This document shows positions 1-13,200 of a stretch of 64,000 nt of DNA, piece by piece. The notes under the pieces are model-generated. The model saw nothing but the letters and a program-made list of their open reading frames with translations. It had not been told where the DNA came from and searched no databases. How positions within the stretch are numbered: position 1 is the stretch's first letter; each line of letters opens with the position of its first letter. The position numbers and the translations under genes were made by a program. Source of the stretch: Struthio camelus (Eukaryota > Chordata > Aves > Struthioniformes > Struthionidae). The stretch spans positions 5,321,906-5,385,905 of the forward strand of contig NC_090968.1 in assembly GCF_040807025.1 (NCBI RefSeq), given 5' to 3'.

Positions 1-3000
1 CGCCTCCCGCCCGCTGCCCGGCGAAGCTAGGGGAGCCAGCTGGCTCCTCTTCCCTCTGGAAAGGTGGGAACGCGGAGCATAGTCCCTTGGTGGGGTCCCG
101 TGGGGTGCAAGCAGCCGGTTTTACCCCTCTCTCCCCGCTCGGTGCTCCGGTCTGCGCTGACTCAGATGCGCAGCCTCCCTCCGCTGGGTAACCTTGGGTG
201 AGTCAGCTTGGCAGGGAGCAGAGCCCTGAGCTGGGGGCCTGCCGGCCTGCCAAACCTCCCTTCCTTGACTCATCCCCACAGCTTTGCGTTCCCCCCGGCC
301 CCTGGACAAAGGAGCTCCGTGAGGATCACGCTTCCACTGCAGCTGCCTCCCGTCAGCCTGCGTTTCCACTGCGCTCGACGAGACCACTGGAAGTCTCTAA
401 ATAACGGCGTATATGTCACAGAAAAGGTGGGGCGAAATTAAACGACACGAATTAAATACTTCTGCTCCTTTTCCCTCTTTTCATTAAATCTTCAGCAGGG
501 CGTGACCGATCTCCGCGGTGTGGAGGTACACGCTTTTTCCCTTCATAGCCTACCATCTAAGCAGCCCTTCTTGAAAGCACTGTGCACCTCCTCCAGCTTG
601 CTAGAGGGTGGGCTTTTGGGGCCTGCCGGTTGGTGAAGCCCACAAAATCCTAGATATGTTTGTAGTCGGTCTGCAGCGCCGCTTTGGCTCAAGACTTTGC
701 TGTCGGACACAGAGACTGTCGTGTCTACTGCTGCTGTTGCCCTTCGCCCAGGTTACTCACAGAAATTCTGCCTTGCATCTCCTCCGGTTGAATGAGATGG
801 CTACAGCCCAGCAGAAGTTCCAGGTTATAACAGAATTTCTGGCCTAATTATTTGGGTTCATTTTTTGGAGAGGAGGGAGGAGAAAGCGTCTGCTTCTTCC
901 CTCTTTTTCCCAAGACCCATGAAGAGGCTGAGACCACTGGAACATGTAGAAATGAGCTAGTCCTCCTCCTCCAGGAAAAGAAATTAACCTCAGGGGGGAT
1001 AAGAAGGTTCATCACAGTTCCTTATTTCCATCTCTTTGTAGTGTTGGCTTTGGTCTTGCTTCATTGCCTTGTAACCATGGTGTTTATTATATTGCCCTTA
1101 AAGAAGGTAGGGTGTTATCACAGGTGGAAGGCCCAGTGTTTGCAAACAAAAATAAGTAGGTGAAAAAGAGGATCATGATTTTATTTCAGTGCTCGTTAAA
1201 AATCATCGTTCTTATGTAGATTTAAATAAAAAGCTGTAGAAGAGCAATCCTACATTAACTAACCCATATGCCTAGAAGAAAAAGCGTTCAATACAGAAAC
1301 ACGTTTTGATTTTCAGTTTTCAGAAAGAGGCTGCAGAGAAGTGGGATTATTTTAATATTACGGAAACGTCCCTTAAGGATATTGTAATTTTCTTGCCTGT
1401 ACTTCTTGCTCTCGTCATTCTTAACGTGATAATCCTATCCATAGCCTTTTGCCGTAAGTGTCGGATATGTGTGGCCGTTGATGATAGCTACTGGGAGTGG
1501 GAATTAGTGTACCCTGCAAAATGTGCTTGGCTTGCTCTCAACTAGTCCTTGCATGCTCCACGTGCCTTTGATACACCGGTTGTTGCCTTCCTTATATCTG
1601 CATTGCGTGAGCCACTGAGAGCAGGTCTTACCTATATCGTGCATCAGGGGCCCTGCTTCTGGCCGTTTGTATCGTGTATCTGGGCCCCTGCAATGCAAAT
1701 GAGAGCAGTAATGACTGGTAGGGCTACATCAGTGTGCAGACTGTGATGACTGGTAGCCAGTTGCTATTGTGGGCGTGAAAAATAAGAGCAATCCTTGGGC
1801 AGCTGTCTCTGCATAGATGGCACTGGAGATGTGAGTCAGGCCAGGCAGCTGAAGCGCTGCCTGGTAGGTTCACCTCGCTCATATATAGAAAGCACACAAG
1901 AAAACCAGGTGCAGTGTTTCAGGGAATCTTGGAAGTCCTGGAAGAGTCTTGAGGGCATGTCATCTAGAGAGTCACAGGGTGTGAAAGTAATATCTTCACA
2001 TCCATTAGGCAACGGTGCCTTTCTCTCATCTGCAGGCATTGCACAGTAAAGGGAGACCTGAACAAAAAAAGGGACTGGGCAGATATCAAGAATCTTTGCA
2101 GGTAGTTTCGTTTCATGACCGAAACCTCTGGTCCTCTGTGGAACTGATTGCCGAGCCTCCTGAACTTGGAGAGGGCTGGAGCTCCATGTCAGGGGAAGGA
2201 TCCCACCAGCCTTCAAAGGACATATTTCTGAGTCATGCCCGACCCTCTGTGGTTTGCAACCAAAACAATTCACACATAAGACATATAAATAGAATGCAAT
2301 ACTCTGTGGTTATTTTTGCAGCCGGAACAGCCATAGAAATATGGGGTGATTTTTTACTATGTGCTGGTTACCTGACCTCCAGGCACCAGCTGCTGCGGAT
2401 TTTTGCAGAACTGTGAACCAGGCAGTAGTCGTGTGAGCTGCCCCCACACTGATCCATGCCTGTTCTCCAGCGACCATTTTTAGCAGCAAGAAAGGGAGTT
2501 TGAGCTCCGTGGAGCTTTTTCATCAGCAGGGAGAGCCAGCATGCATCCCTAGGATGGTGGGATCTGATGGTGTGGACAGCTGTCCACTGGGAATTGGGCT
2601 GAAACTCAGCACGCTCACTTCCCAGGCCACTGGCTGCCTTTAGATTGGGCTGATAGAGTCGCTGCACGGTGTACATGTGTCTGAAAGGGCAGATCAAAAG
2701 GTATTTAGGAAAGGAGGTTTCAAGAAAACTGAGATACTGGGCTCCATCTTAGAATGTTGGTATTTTAATAGCAATTTTGACTGAAAAGCACATGTCAGTA
2801 TTAAGTGTTCTTGCTTCACATAGTGTTGTTGCATTGAGCCTGGGATTGAAATGCCGAGGACAGCATGCAGATTTGGAACAAACCTTTGGATCCTTCTAGT
2901 CCTGGCTGCTTATAACATTTTAGCATTTCCTTAATAACGTGGTAGCTTGACAACACAAATGAACCCAGTTTTGATCCTATGACAACAAAAGCGCATGTAT

Positions 3001-4194
3001 TTACTCTGGGCTGGTCAATTGAAAACCATTTGCTTATTTGCTCGACGAGGTGTGGAATGAATGTTTAAGTGTGTGTTAAAACAGTCAGCATGGAAGGAAA
3101 GTTCCTTAAAATATCTTATATCACTGGAGACTTGCTGCCAGATAGCAAGTAGGAGGAAGTAGTCATTGATGTAACATCGGGAGAAGGATGAGCTCTTCAG
3201 CTTGCGTGCTCCTTGCAAGCGCAGGTTTCTCTTCCTTGTGCAAGGTGCTGCAGTCCAGGTGGACTGGTGCTCTGCTAGAAATATGTGACCTGAGGGAGTT
3301 GTAGTTATATGGTGGACTGTATTGTAGGAGTGTACATGGGGGCAAATGATATGGCATGGTTTTGGAGACTGGAGGGCTCAGTGATGGCGTGCGGGGTATT
3401 GGGAGGGGTGGAGGTGTTGTCCAGCAGTGCTGGACAGTCAGGGATGCGCTCTCTAAGGAGGCCTGGACTGTTTCAAATCCGGGTTGAGGCTTTGGGTTTG
3501 GAGTAGTCCAGGTTCTCCTGCGGGTCCCAGCCTGTGCAGCAGCATGTGGAGTGGGTGGCGTCCTCTGAGCTGTTGCAGAGGCTCCGACGGGGGAAGGACG
3601 GCAAAGCCGGAATACCAGAAGCCGGAAGAAACAGAGCTGATGTCAGTCACGGGTGCAGAAAGCGGTGGTATGCGGGCAATTCTTCATACGCTATGAAGTG
3701 GGCTTAGGTGATCCTGTACAGCATGGTATCAGAGGAGAAGGACGTACTCTCTGCTTCTGGGGTGATCATGCCTCCAGGAGAGAAGAGAGGCTCGTCTCCT
3801 GCGAGCACTGAGCTGCGCTGGGCAGAACAGACACTGCAGTAACCGAGCTCCCGTGTCAGTGTGTGTTAAGCTGCGGTTTCTGTGCTTTTAGGGCCTTCCC
3901 GTTCACTTTGTCAGCTTCCCGCTCGTGTGCTGGAGCACATCCTTGGAATGAGCTGGTGCAGTTGGTGGCAGTGACTTTTGCTCTAAGATAGCCTGGAAAA
4001 AGAAAAAAAAAAAGATTTCATTTACTTTTGAAACTTTTACTTCCTATTACAGCTCTAGCTTATGCTTCTCTGGGTTCATGCAGGCATTTCCTGAGGACAG
4101 GTTTTGCTGCGCAGGGTCTGGAACGGTCGGGTAGCTGCCACTCCGTACTGCACTGCAGTGTCTTTGAGCTGATGTGAATCTCTTCTTTCCACAG
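1..4194 (+). other. BIN3 upstream intron (partial)
   Basis: No match to the missing BIN3 N-terminus was found here, so this is read as part of an upstream BIN3 intron. It is AT-richer than the right half of the window. Apart from the possible membrane-protein exons at 1042-1106 and 1324-1453 nothing here can be named. Confidence 0.7.
1042..1453 (+). CDS. Possible two-exon fragment of an unrecognised membrane protein
   Basis: Two exon-like segments join in frame. The first, 1042-1106, follows the pyrimidine-rich acceptor atctctttgtag and ends at AAGAAG/GTAGGG; it encodes LALVLLHCLVTMVFIILPLK, a likely membrane helix with a basic end. The second, 1324-1453, follows gattttcagttttcag and ends at a perfect GTAAGT donor; it encodes a charged stretch with an N-glycosylation sequon (NIT) and a second helix, IVIFLPVLLALVILNVIILS. 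Phases agree: the first starts with two leftover bases and ends in phase 0, and the second starts in phase 0. No protein family was recognised, and no start, stop or flanking exon was identified. It could be a nested gene, a decayed gene or chance in AT-rich DNA. Confidence 0.3.
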
Positions 4195-4235
4195 GTGGAG
4201 AGAGACTTTGAAAGGGAATATGGAAAGCTTCAGCA
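4195..4235 (+). CDS. BIN3: BIN3 exon, residues about 20-33
   Basis: A 41-bp exon between ttccacag and a GTAAGT donor. It encodes [13 protein letters not shown] and the first two bases of the next codon, which is completed in the following exon as CAA. First BIN3 exon in the window. Confidence 0.94.
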
Positions 4236-7200
4236 GTAAGTGTTAACCATACTGGTGAGACAAGAATAGTAGTGTACCTATCTGTTGTGCCATCTTCCCC
4301 GGAAATTTTGTCCAGTTACGCTCTTTCTAGCAAACCATTTGCTGCTGTATAATTTCTAATTGTTCAGGGTTTCTTTCGTTGGTGGGTGTTCAAAGGTGTC
4401 CTAAAAAGTATTTGCAAGGGGTTTGAGGGTTGCAAATTATGACAGCTGTAAAGTAAAGAATGCAAAATTCACAGAATGCAGTGGGTTACCCAATGGTTCG
4501 ACTTTTCCGAGGACAAATACTGGTTTTACCATACTGACTGTGTCATGTCTGCTCATAGTTATCATCTGGAAGCATATGGGTTTACCATTTGTAGTAAGTA
4601 AAAGGATTTAAGAAAACATGTGACTTTGAATAAGAGGTCACCAACCTGAAAAGGTTGAAAAACATCTGAGAACCTCCTGAAAAGGTTAGGCAGCACTGAA
4701 CTTTATGGATGTTTTTAACTCACAGCAGCACATACATGAATTGTTACATATCTAATACATTTTGATTTGTTTCTTTACAAGATTCAGAGTTTGCCTTGTT
4801 CTTCCATCTTTCAGATTGGAAGATCAGACCAAAAAACTTCAGAAGGACATGAAGAAAAGCACAGATGCAGACTTGGGTATGTGACTGTAGGATACATAGA
4901 CTGTGAACTTGGCCACAAAGAGATGAAGTGACTTTCTCAAGATCACATGAGTAATCTGTGACAAGTCTGGAAAACAAATCTAGATCTCTCAGTCCCACTC
5001 AGTTTTCTTAGTTACAAGGCCATCTGCACGAGGGCTGCTTGCTGAGCGGTAGCTCAACCAAGGGAACAGAAAGTATGTTATGGGCTTCGTCCGTATCTCT
5101 TGAGCTGACTTGTTTGTTGTGTGGCCTTGGACGAGTCACTATCCTGTCTTTGTCTCACTTTCTATAACTGAAAAATAGGAGTGATTATTCCAGTTCTCAT
5201 ATTAGACAAGCAGCAGGAGTCTCCAGCTGAGACTATTGTGCTAAGCAGTGCATGCTCACGTGCTTCAGTTGAGGACAGTTTATGCTATCTGAAGCCAGAA
5301 AGTGGGATGAGCATTTGGGGGTCTGTAGAGCACCACGTTGGCACTGGATGCCTGTATTTCATGTCTACGAACTGCTGACGTGGTGGTTCCCATTCAGGAA
5401 TAACCCTCCTAGTTCTCTTAATGGCTGCTTCGTTTGGCTTGACCTCGTTGCAGTGGGCGATGTAGGAAGCAATAAACAAGTCATCTCTGCGTGTACTGCC
5501 ACAGCTGCTGGCTGCCGCGTGTGCAGAGAGTGACATCTGCCCTGCAGGTGTCCCGTCCCCATGCACATCAGCCCCTGCCCGCTCACTGAATAGCTTCTCC
5601 AGTAGGAAACCAGAGTGACCGCACCACATGGCGCGGGGTTTAAACAGACATGGGAGAGACTAAACCGTCTGAAGGAGGGGAGCTGGGAGAAGTGGAATTA
5701 AGTGGATGCCGATTATTGAACCAAGCAGGGCAGCCTGCTGAAACATGCAGCAAGGAACTGTTTTAAACACAGATGGCTTTTCTCAGCATGTGGTTTGGAG
5801 CAGTCCCTATTCGTCCTGGGCCCCCACAGCTCCAGAGCCAAGGCAGATGCACCAGCGCAAGCAGGTGTGGGCTGGACTGGTCCAGCATGCATCTCGGGGG
5901 AGCGTGGTTCACAGAGGGGTGGGAAGGAGCCCCACCAGGCTGTTTGCCAGCAGGAGGGCTGGTGAACGTGGGGCTTCCCATGGTACAGGTTCTCACCTCT
6001 GTGTATGGATGCGTGTGCGTGCTCAGGTATTGCCAGAGAAACACAGGTCCTGCCCGCTCTTGCGTGCACTCTGCCACCCTTCCAAGCACGGTGCTGGTGC
6101 ACACGCATGCTTGCTCAGGGAGGACAGTGGGAAAAGCACCAGTAACCAGCGCTGCCGGAAAGAATCCTTTCCAAGGGGAAAACTGCCCTTTCGTGGGACC
6201 CTGGTCATTGTCAGGGATCCTTGCTAAGTTTTTCCTTGTTAAGGATTCCCCTCCCCTCCCTTGCAGTGGGCGTTGTTTATATGGAGCATTTCAAGTCCCA
6301 GAGGAGCTGTGGGAGGACTTTCTTTTTCCGTTCTGCTACATGGCAGAGTCACAAATGAGCCTTGGCCAGATCCAGTAAGATCTGATTTCTCATTTAAAGG
6401 CATGAAATCATGAGTATAAGGGGAGAATTTGAATGTGGTCCTGTGAAGGAAGGGGAGATAAATCTGACCAAGCAGTGAGGACTGCTCTCCTCGCCTGGCA
6501 GTGCCCGTAACCAAGAGGAGATAGCCAGGCTTGCTTCTTGCTTCGCTGACGTTTAGCCCCCGTGTCTGCTGAGTGTGGCAGCGCACCAGCTTGTTGTGTT
6601 CTCCTGAGTGTCTTATTTCTTCCATTGTACCTCTGCATTGAGGGGGTTGATTATTCACTCTGCCTGCAAACATTCCCTGCAAATTGGACCTGGTGGCTGA
6701 GTCTCCACCTTCTGCCAAAATAGACTCAGCTCAGAACAAGACCGATTCCTCCTCCTGTGCAGAAGTTTTCCTGAGAGACTCAGCTGCTGCCCTGCCAGCT
6801 GCAGCAGCATGGCTGGGAAAAGGGTATGGGTTATTAGCAGCACTCTCTGTACTGTGGCTGACAGAGATCACTAACCCCCTTCCCCGCCCTCTTTCCAAAC
6901 AAAAAACTGGTATTAAGGAGCAGGAGGATGTTCTTTAATTTGAGGCGAGAGCTCTCCTTTCAAAACAAAATGCAAGTGCTCCACTGGATCAGCGTGTTGA
7001 GCTTTGCTCTCTGGAACGTGCAGGGCTGCTCTCCGCTACTTTTATCTTGATTCAAATAAGCAGCGATTCCCTAAAGTCAACTTTCTTTCGTTGGAATCCA
7101 ATCCCGCACGCTTGCTTTGCGGAGAGCTGAGCTGATCCCCCTCGAGCCCACGCCGGGAGGCAGGTGATGCTCTCCTCCTCTGCTCTGCTCTGCTCTCCTC

Positions 7201-10200
7201 TCGCAGCTCAGGGAGAGGCGCGTGGCGTTTTGAGACCGCCTTCGCCGCTGCGAGTGGGGGACGCCCTCCGGTCCCTGCGTCCCCGTGCGCGGCCGGGGAC
7301 AGAGCGTGGGCCGGCGTCGGCAAAGCTGCCTTGGGAGCAGCGGCAGGCAGGTAGCTCTTTGCAGCTGCGAAGGTGAGGCCAGTGATGCAGGGGAAATGCC
7401 TTGCCCGAAGTCACAGAGCAGAGCAGGGCTGGGGAGTCTTGTTTCCCGGCCTCCAGCGTAGCCCCGTCCTGCTGTCCCCATCTCCCCTACTTTGTACAGT
7501 TTCAGTTCTCTTCTTTTGAAGGGAAACTGTAATTTTTCTTCCAGCTGAATGAGTTCTGCCATTCTTAACTCGGTCCCATTTTGGCACAAATCCTTCCTCA
7601 GATGTGGTCACACATATGGATTATATCCCATCTGTTTAAAGGTTTAAATGTCTAAACCCTTAATGTTTGGATAATAGATGGATACGGTAGCTTTGTTATT
7701 CTGTAGTGAGCGTCTCATTGAGCTTCCCAGCTATTTAGCTTCTGAGCTCTCTGTATAATTGTGTGTAACCTTTAAATCAGAATGTTTAACCCCTTGATTT
7801 ATGATCTTAAGCTCCATTATTCAGATGACTTTAACTTTCAATATCTGAGTTCGTACAGTAGGAGTCTTTCCAAAGCTCATCTGTAGCACCGCTCAAGCAT
7901 CTGGCTTTCTGATCTTAAGCTGGAATAACTTCCAGCAACAGTGCTGACAAAAAAGAACGTTTTTTTTTTTTTAGTACCAATGCCTTTTTGCTCTTTTTGT
8001 TCCCTTATATATTGATGCTTGCTTTTTTTTTTTATTCATTTTTCCATTCTATACCGTAGTTATTTCATTGTTCTCATGTAGTGGTCCAGTTATAGGGATT
8101 TAATTTTCCTTTTGAAGACCAAGCGTGTGGCTAGGAAGAGAGGTGTGTCTGATGGAAAGCAAGCAGAAGTGCCCAGCAAGATAGGAACTGCAGCCCAGCA
8201 GGCTGCGAAGCGGGGTTTCGGGGTTTCTTGGTGGCAGTCTCTGGGCCTGCAGAGACTTTAGCCATTGTACTTTCCTCTTGCTTTTGGAGGTGGTTTCCAT
8301 GGGCAGAAAATTTAAGCTCATTGAGGGAAAGTGCTTAGCTAGCTTGTTTCTCTGGTGCTTGTGTAATGCCTGTTTTGAGAGTAAAAGAGAAACCTCATGT
8401 TCCAGGCCTGTCACTATGGTCCTTTTCCACCAGCACTAAATCCTCTTCAAATATATATTTTTGTAAAGCTCTTTGAAAGACTTAATGGACTGTGATTTTC
8501 CTCATTGTGGAAGAGCTGTAGCGAGACTGAGAGTGATACTTAATAGTCTGTCGAGAAAAGATATATTTAAAAAAAATTACTTTTTTAAAGAAAACAGTGC
8601 TTTTGTTAGTCTGGTATTATTTCTGGCAACATCACAAGCTTTACATCTAAGTGATCCAGACTTAACTTATATAAAAACAGTTCTCCGGGTGTTTACACGA
8701 ATGAATTGGTGGTTCTTCCATTGTTTTCTCTCAACTACCGGCAAACATCCTCCTGGAAAGTTGAGCTGAACTCTCCTGAGCGGCTGATGTTCCAGATTTT
8801 GTCCACGATGCCCCTTTGCAGATGCAGGGCGCCTGCAGAGGTTCCCTGGGAGCAAACTGTTGCGCGACTGTCCTGCAAGGCCGTCGCTGAGACGTGACCC
8901 TCTCTGCTTTCCTTTGCATGCTTACTGATCCCGTTGCACGCAGCCATGTCAAAGTCAGCTGTCAAAATCTCTTCGGACCTGCTGTCTAACCCCCTTTGTG
9001 AACAGGATCCCGTCTTCCTGGAGATGGTCACGGCTTTTGACACAGCGATGAAGAGGATGGACTCTTTCAACCAGGAGAAGGTGAATATGGGTCAGGGCTG
9101 AAGCGAGGGAGACCAGGGTGTGCTGCGGCGCTCTCCCCTCCAAACAGGTCCTCCTTCCCTTTTTGTCATGATCAAGATGCTTTCCACATTAAGTTCTCCA
9201 TGAGCTTTTGCAACCTTTCTGCTGTCAAGGGCAGGGGTTCCTCCTGTGACTGTCTGGCGCTGGGCTTGCTCAGATGTTAAGGTTTCTGCAGAAAACTCCG
9301 AGGTTTGTTCTCTCCTCTCTCTCCTGCCCGTGTTTCCTGCGTGACGTGCGCCGTCACGGCCAGCCGGGGAGTGGCAGAGCGCTGGCAGCCGGTCCTGGGC
9401 TCTCTTTTCCCTGGCACATCGCGCCGTGCCAAGCACCTAGAGCAAAGCGGCCCGGCGTGCCAGCCGCGGGACAGGAGGTCCCTTCTGCGCCCTCGTGCTG
9501 TTGGTCATGCTGGGGATTGCAGCTTGTCCCAAGCACATGGGAGAAGGTGGTTGGTTTTTGGTTAAGGGGCGTTACGGTAGTGCTTGGAAGCCCACGTTGT
9601 GGGCGCTGTGCAAACATGTAACGTTGTTCGAACAGGCGTTTTCAACGCGCCTGGCATATAATCATCCGTTTTGCTTTCCACAGGTGAATCAGATCCAGAA
9701 GACAGTCATAGAGCCTTTGAAAAAGTAAGTACCAACACTGTCGTATGAGCCATATCAAGCGTTTGTCATAACCGTGTTCTTCAGGGACATGTGTCATTGG
9801 AAGAGATGTTGTCAGGTTTAGAAATCAGTCCCTCATAAAGAGGTAATCGTTCCCATCCCTGTAACAAAACGGTATCCTCCTTGTTTTACAGCAGAACTGA
9901 GGCGTGGAGAGACGGTACGGTTTAGCTAAGTCCCCGCGGTTAGTCTGTGGCAAGGGCAAAGACCTCTAGGGTCTTCGTCTGCCAAATGTATTTATCTGTG
10001 CCTTAGAGAACACCTGAGATGAGCAATATTGACTGCGTTAAAACATCCAGCTTCTCTTTGTTTATGCGTTTGGCTGCTTCCAGCGTTTTGCTCCAGCTGA
10101 AGAAGGAAAATCACTAGTCGGTCCCTCTCTGGGCACTAGGCGCGTTCAGCCCTTGGTCTTTAAGAGAGAACAGCGCAATCCAACACAGTGCTGTGCCCCC

Positions 10201-13200
10201 AGGGCTCCTGGTGATGCGTGTTTGTTTGCGCAGAAGTTTGTTTCCTTTGGAAGTTTACTAAATAAAAAAAGAGAAAGTACAGAAATATTTTTATTGCTTT
10301 TCGGTAAAGGCTTCCATGTTTATAAATCCCACGCTCACACAGGAAGCAAACAGACCTTATAGTGTCGTCGTAGCTAGGCGATGAGCAGGTGGGAAATAAG
10401 GACGCTGAAACACCTGGCACGCCGTATCCCGGGCTGATAGCATTGATAAAGGGACAGAATATCTTAAGACCTGGGAAAAGCATCCCGCCAAGCTCTGCCT
10501 GAGTCTCGAAAGCGCTGCAGACCAAGCGCCTGTGGTGGCTGCTCAAAGGCAGAGGTCTCCCATGGGACCGCGCGCAGGGAAGCCACCTGCAGCGTCCCGT
10601 CGAGACCCTTTTCCCGGGAGGAAAGGGCTGGCGCGCTCTCACACCCGTGCACAGCGCTGCCTGTGCGCAGGCCACGTAGCTCGGAAATACTACTCCCTTA
10701 GCAGGGAGCGAGAACCGAAGTTGTTGTGGCGATACTGTTCCCGGAGCAGATTTCCATGTTCCCCCCCCGCCGTTCCTTCCCGACGTTCGACGTTAACTGG
10801 TGCCTCGCGGTGCGTCAGAACTCAGTCATGCCTCAGCACCACGGCAATTTTGTCACCTCGGTCTCATCTGGTGCAATTCACCTCTGTCTGCACAGTTTCC
10901 ACTGGCGTTAGCAGCCATTACAGGTGTCACAGACTGTACCCCCTAAACATTTAAGGAGCGTTTCAGTTGTTATGCCAAATGTCTTCTGAAATCCTGAGAT
11001 TTGCTATTTCGTTACGAGAACAGAGCAAGAGAGCGAAAATAAAATAAAATGACTTTAATATGACAGTAAGTGTTGCAAATTGCTGAATAACAATTTTAGC
11101 TTAGGTTTGACACAGGGTGGTTTTTTTTTTTAAGTTGTTGTTTCTGCCCAAATCTGAAAGTAAAATCTCATGTACCACTTAGCACATGAGGTTACACTGT
11201 GTTTCTATCCGGGGGATGTTTGGTGACTCAAGTTTTACTTTGGTCGTCTATCAACGACAAGAAATTCTTGATTATTTAAAAAAAAAAAAAGGGAAGAGGG
11301 AAGAAAGAAAAAAAAAATCACTGGCTTGTGCTGTGGAATTGTGTTGCTTATTATCTAGATTGTCCTCATGAAAGATACATTAACTTTTTTCTTCCAGCAT
11401 TCTGTTAAAACTGAAAGAAGTACTTGTATGTCTGAAGTCTTCTTTTTTTTTTTTTTTCTCACTTTGTGTTAGTTGGCATAATGAAAGATAATACCTCTCC
11501 CTGCAAACCTTGCTGCGCGTATTAAACCCTGGTCAGTTTATTGGGTCTCTGATTCGAGATAATCATGCCCATTGCTGCATCACTCTCCTCTTACTCTGCG
11601 TTTGTGCAGTGTTTAGCTCAGGAATGGTATGCTAGGTGTTGCAGTAGCATAAACGATGCAGAAGGGGAAAAGACCCCTTTGCTGTCACTTTGGGTTTAGA
11701 AGCAGCTATGCAAGATCAAGTCATGTTGTTCCTGCTGTGAGGAACTGTTGGGGAAATGCTGGAGTCCTGCAGGAAACGGGAGGCCAGTGGGCTGTGTTCC
11801 CCCTTCAGCCCAAGCCCGGTGCCCAGGAGCGCTCTTTCGGTGGGAGCTTTCATCTCACAAGGTGTAACGCTCAACTCGCCATTTATCAGCCAAGTTCTTC
11901 AGGGAAGCGTAAGGGTGTTTACTTCAGTGTCCTGGCTCCTTTCCAGCCTTGGCAATTCTCTCTAACTTCCTAAATTTCCACTGGACTTGAATATGGTATT
12001 TTTTCCCCTTCCTGCCCTTTGGCACCTGCAAACAGTTGCTGCGTGCTCTTAAACAGCTTATGTTTCATGCTTGAAGAGGCTGCATCTCAATGCTGAACAA
12101 AAAATGTTCCTTTCGTTCCCTCTCCCTGACTCTCCATGAGCATAGGTACGTGCATGGATGTGTCGTACAGCCAGGAACATTTCTGCAGAGCCCAAGGGTC
12201 CATTTTGAGGCTAATGAGATGCAGGAGAGAAATGCAAAGCTTGCACCTCCCCTTGTCCTGCTGGCAGATAAACCCCAGTAATGTTTCTAGGATAAAAGTT
12301 TCAGATTAATGAAAGCTGCCTTGAGGATCTCTTCTTATTTCCAGTTAGGTATTGCTTCCCCTCTCAGAGACAGCTCTCCCCAGCCTCTCCCAAACTTGCT
12401 TTGACCTAGAAACAGGCTTTGCTTCAACAGCTGCACTTTATTACATCTTCACTGGTGGTCTTTTTATAGTTTATTAGCCAAAGACACAGATAAGTATAAT
12501 CCAGGCAATTATCATTAGTGGTAATATATTGTAATCAGAGGCACATGTGCAGTAAAATCTCCATTCAGTTGTCCAGGGATAGTGGATTTCAGAGGAGTAC
12601 TGGAGAATTTGTCAAAAGAAACCAAGTAGAAGAAAGCATTAGTAGATTTAAAGGGGGGTGGAGGCTCGTACTGTGTAAATCTCTCTGCTTCTGGGGACAT
12701 AGGGTTACTCAGAAGTTTGCTTTTTGAGCCCCAACGAGCACTTGGCTGGAAATCGCTCACTTAATTTCACTGAATGAGCAAAGCTCTAGTGAGACTATTA
12801 CATATTTGAGTGTGTGGGTTGGGCAAGAATATGGGTGGCTGAGGAAGGTCAGGAGGGGTCTGCTCTCCTCTCGGGGAGATGCCTGCATAAATTCACACCA
12901 GAGCCGTGGATTGGGGGCAAGGGGGAAGAAAAACAGCTGCTTTTTACTTCACTTTCTAGTTTCCAGTTGTTCATTCTGGCTCGAGCAAGGAGCGAGGTGT
13001 ATTGGCTGGATCTGGGATTGGTGATAGACTGTGTACTGTCATCTTAGTATTACATATTGTGTGTCAGCATTTAAGGAAGGAAGCAGTTTAAAGGAGCCAG
13101 GTGGTTTGGAGATTCATGGGCTTTAATGCCTTTCACGTTTGGAGCTGATTTCCATTCCCGTCGGCTCTTGCTTTCGCCAGCCATCGCGCTCGCAGCCTCC

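Larger units (their letters stand above)
4877..8943 (+). other. BIN3 intron, 4.1 kb
   Basis: Intron with old MIR-like SINE pieces near 4888-5012, 5095-5178 and 7378-7450, a short CTCTG run near 7170-7200 and several T runs. No coding sequence is supported. Confidence 0.75.

Noticed and set aside
608-847. Exon-like segment VTHRNSALHLLRLNEMATAQ upstream of the membrane-helix pair
   Set aside because: The acceptor is plausible but the donor (GTTATA) is poor and no phase link to 1042 could be shown.
1-4194. BIN3 first exon encoding the N-terminal 19 residues
   Set aside because: The stretch was read for a MSWIPFKIGQPKKQ-like coding sequence and none was found. It is taken to lie outside the window.
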